From: Treponema sp. UBA4319 | GTDB taxonomy: Bacteria; Spirochaetota; Spirochaetia; Treponematales; Treponemataceae | Assembly: GCA_002393865.1 (NCBI GenBank) | Contig: DGUD01000138.1 | Span: 1-5,886, forward strand | Length of the DNA stretch: 5,886 nucleotides | Direction: 5' to 3' | Shown: positions 5,850-5,886 of the stretch, one piece after another | How positions within the stretch are numbered: position 1 is the stretch's first letter | Layout: each line of letters starts with the position of its first letter | Notes under the pieces: model-generated | Seen by the model: the letters and a program-made list of their open reading frames with translations, nothing else | Databases searched by the model: none | What the model was told of the DNA's origin: nothing | Position numbers and translations under genes: made by a program

Positions 5850-5886
5850 TCTGCCGCTTTTGCGCCCAGGGCTTCAGCATGAGATG
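5842..5886 (-). CDS. Possible C-terminal end of another minus-strand gene (partial at right edge)
   Basis: Reading leftward from the window edge, one minus-strand frame gives 14 residues (HLMLKPWAQKRQIA) and then TAA at 5844-5842. The stop sits just before the PH gene promoter, where an upstream gene end would be expected, and the basic tail looks protein-like. The fragment is too short for any family call and could be chance. Confidence 0.3.
   Translation of the reverse strand, partial: HLMLKPWAQKRQIA

Noticed and set aside
5844..5882. Tiny + strand ORF (MQSAAFAPRASA) preceded by purine-rich sequence
   Set aside because: Only 12 codons, overlapping a better minus-strand reading and the -35 of the PH promoter. 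No independent support.
1..5886. Defence system, mobile element, CRISPR or RNA gene
   Set aside because: I found no transposase, integrase, nuclease, toxin-antitoxin, spaced-repeat, tRNA-like or rRNA-like sequence on either strand. All sizeable regions are explained by ordinary chromosomal genes.

Overview
The window is a compact, GC-rich bacterial chromosomal segment with almost no non-coding space. Gene content suggests a spirochaete, most likely a Treponema-like host-associated species. The grounds are a short (644-residue) topoisomerase IV-type A subunit behind its B subunit, a lipoprotein with a relaxed lipobox, and noncanonical residues at the quinolone-contact positions. This assignment is an inference from protein style. 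The topoisomerase motifs also resemble the Bacteroidetes/Chlamydia ParE/ParC type, so other phyla remain possible.

Layout, left to right. Bases 1-285 are the C-terminal end of a type IIA topoisomerase B subunit (ParE-like). At 298-2232 lies the A subunit (ParC-like), starting at GTG with a strong ribosome binding site. Next are an unrecognised polytopic membrane protein (2252-3175), a YigZ/IMPACT-family protein (3172-3774) and a histidine phosphatase (3765-4544). These five genes run head to tail with gaps of 12 and 19 bases followed by overlaps of 4 and 10 bases, so they read as one transcription unit. The two topoisomerase subunits form one enzyme. The three downstream genes have no evident functional link to it beyond co-transcription.

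A new promoter at 4534-4561 then drives a lipoprotein (4569-5303) with an RsiV/DUF3298-type C-terminal domain. Its -10 element lies so close to the ATG, with no ribosome binding site, that the mRNA is predicted to be leaderless. An 8+8-base inverted repeat covers the promoter core.

On the opposite strand, a small bacterial PH-domain protein (5353-5736, YozO-like) converges on the lipoprotein gene. A GC-rich hairpin lies between the two. The PH gene has its own promoter (5821-5849), a leader of about 78 bases and a strong ribosome binding site that fixes its start. The last 45 bases may hold the 3' end of a further minus-strand gene.

I found no RNA genes, CRISPR arrays, insertion sequences, phage genes or defence cassettes. 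The window is largely core or housekeeping. The most notable points are the leaderless, palindrome-covered lipoprotein promoter and the unusual drug-contact residues in the topoisomerase. I see no evidence for a previously undescribed multi-gene system.
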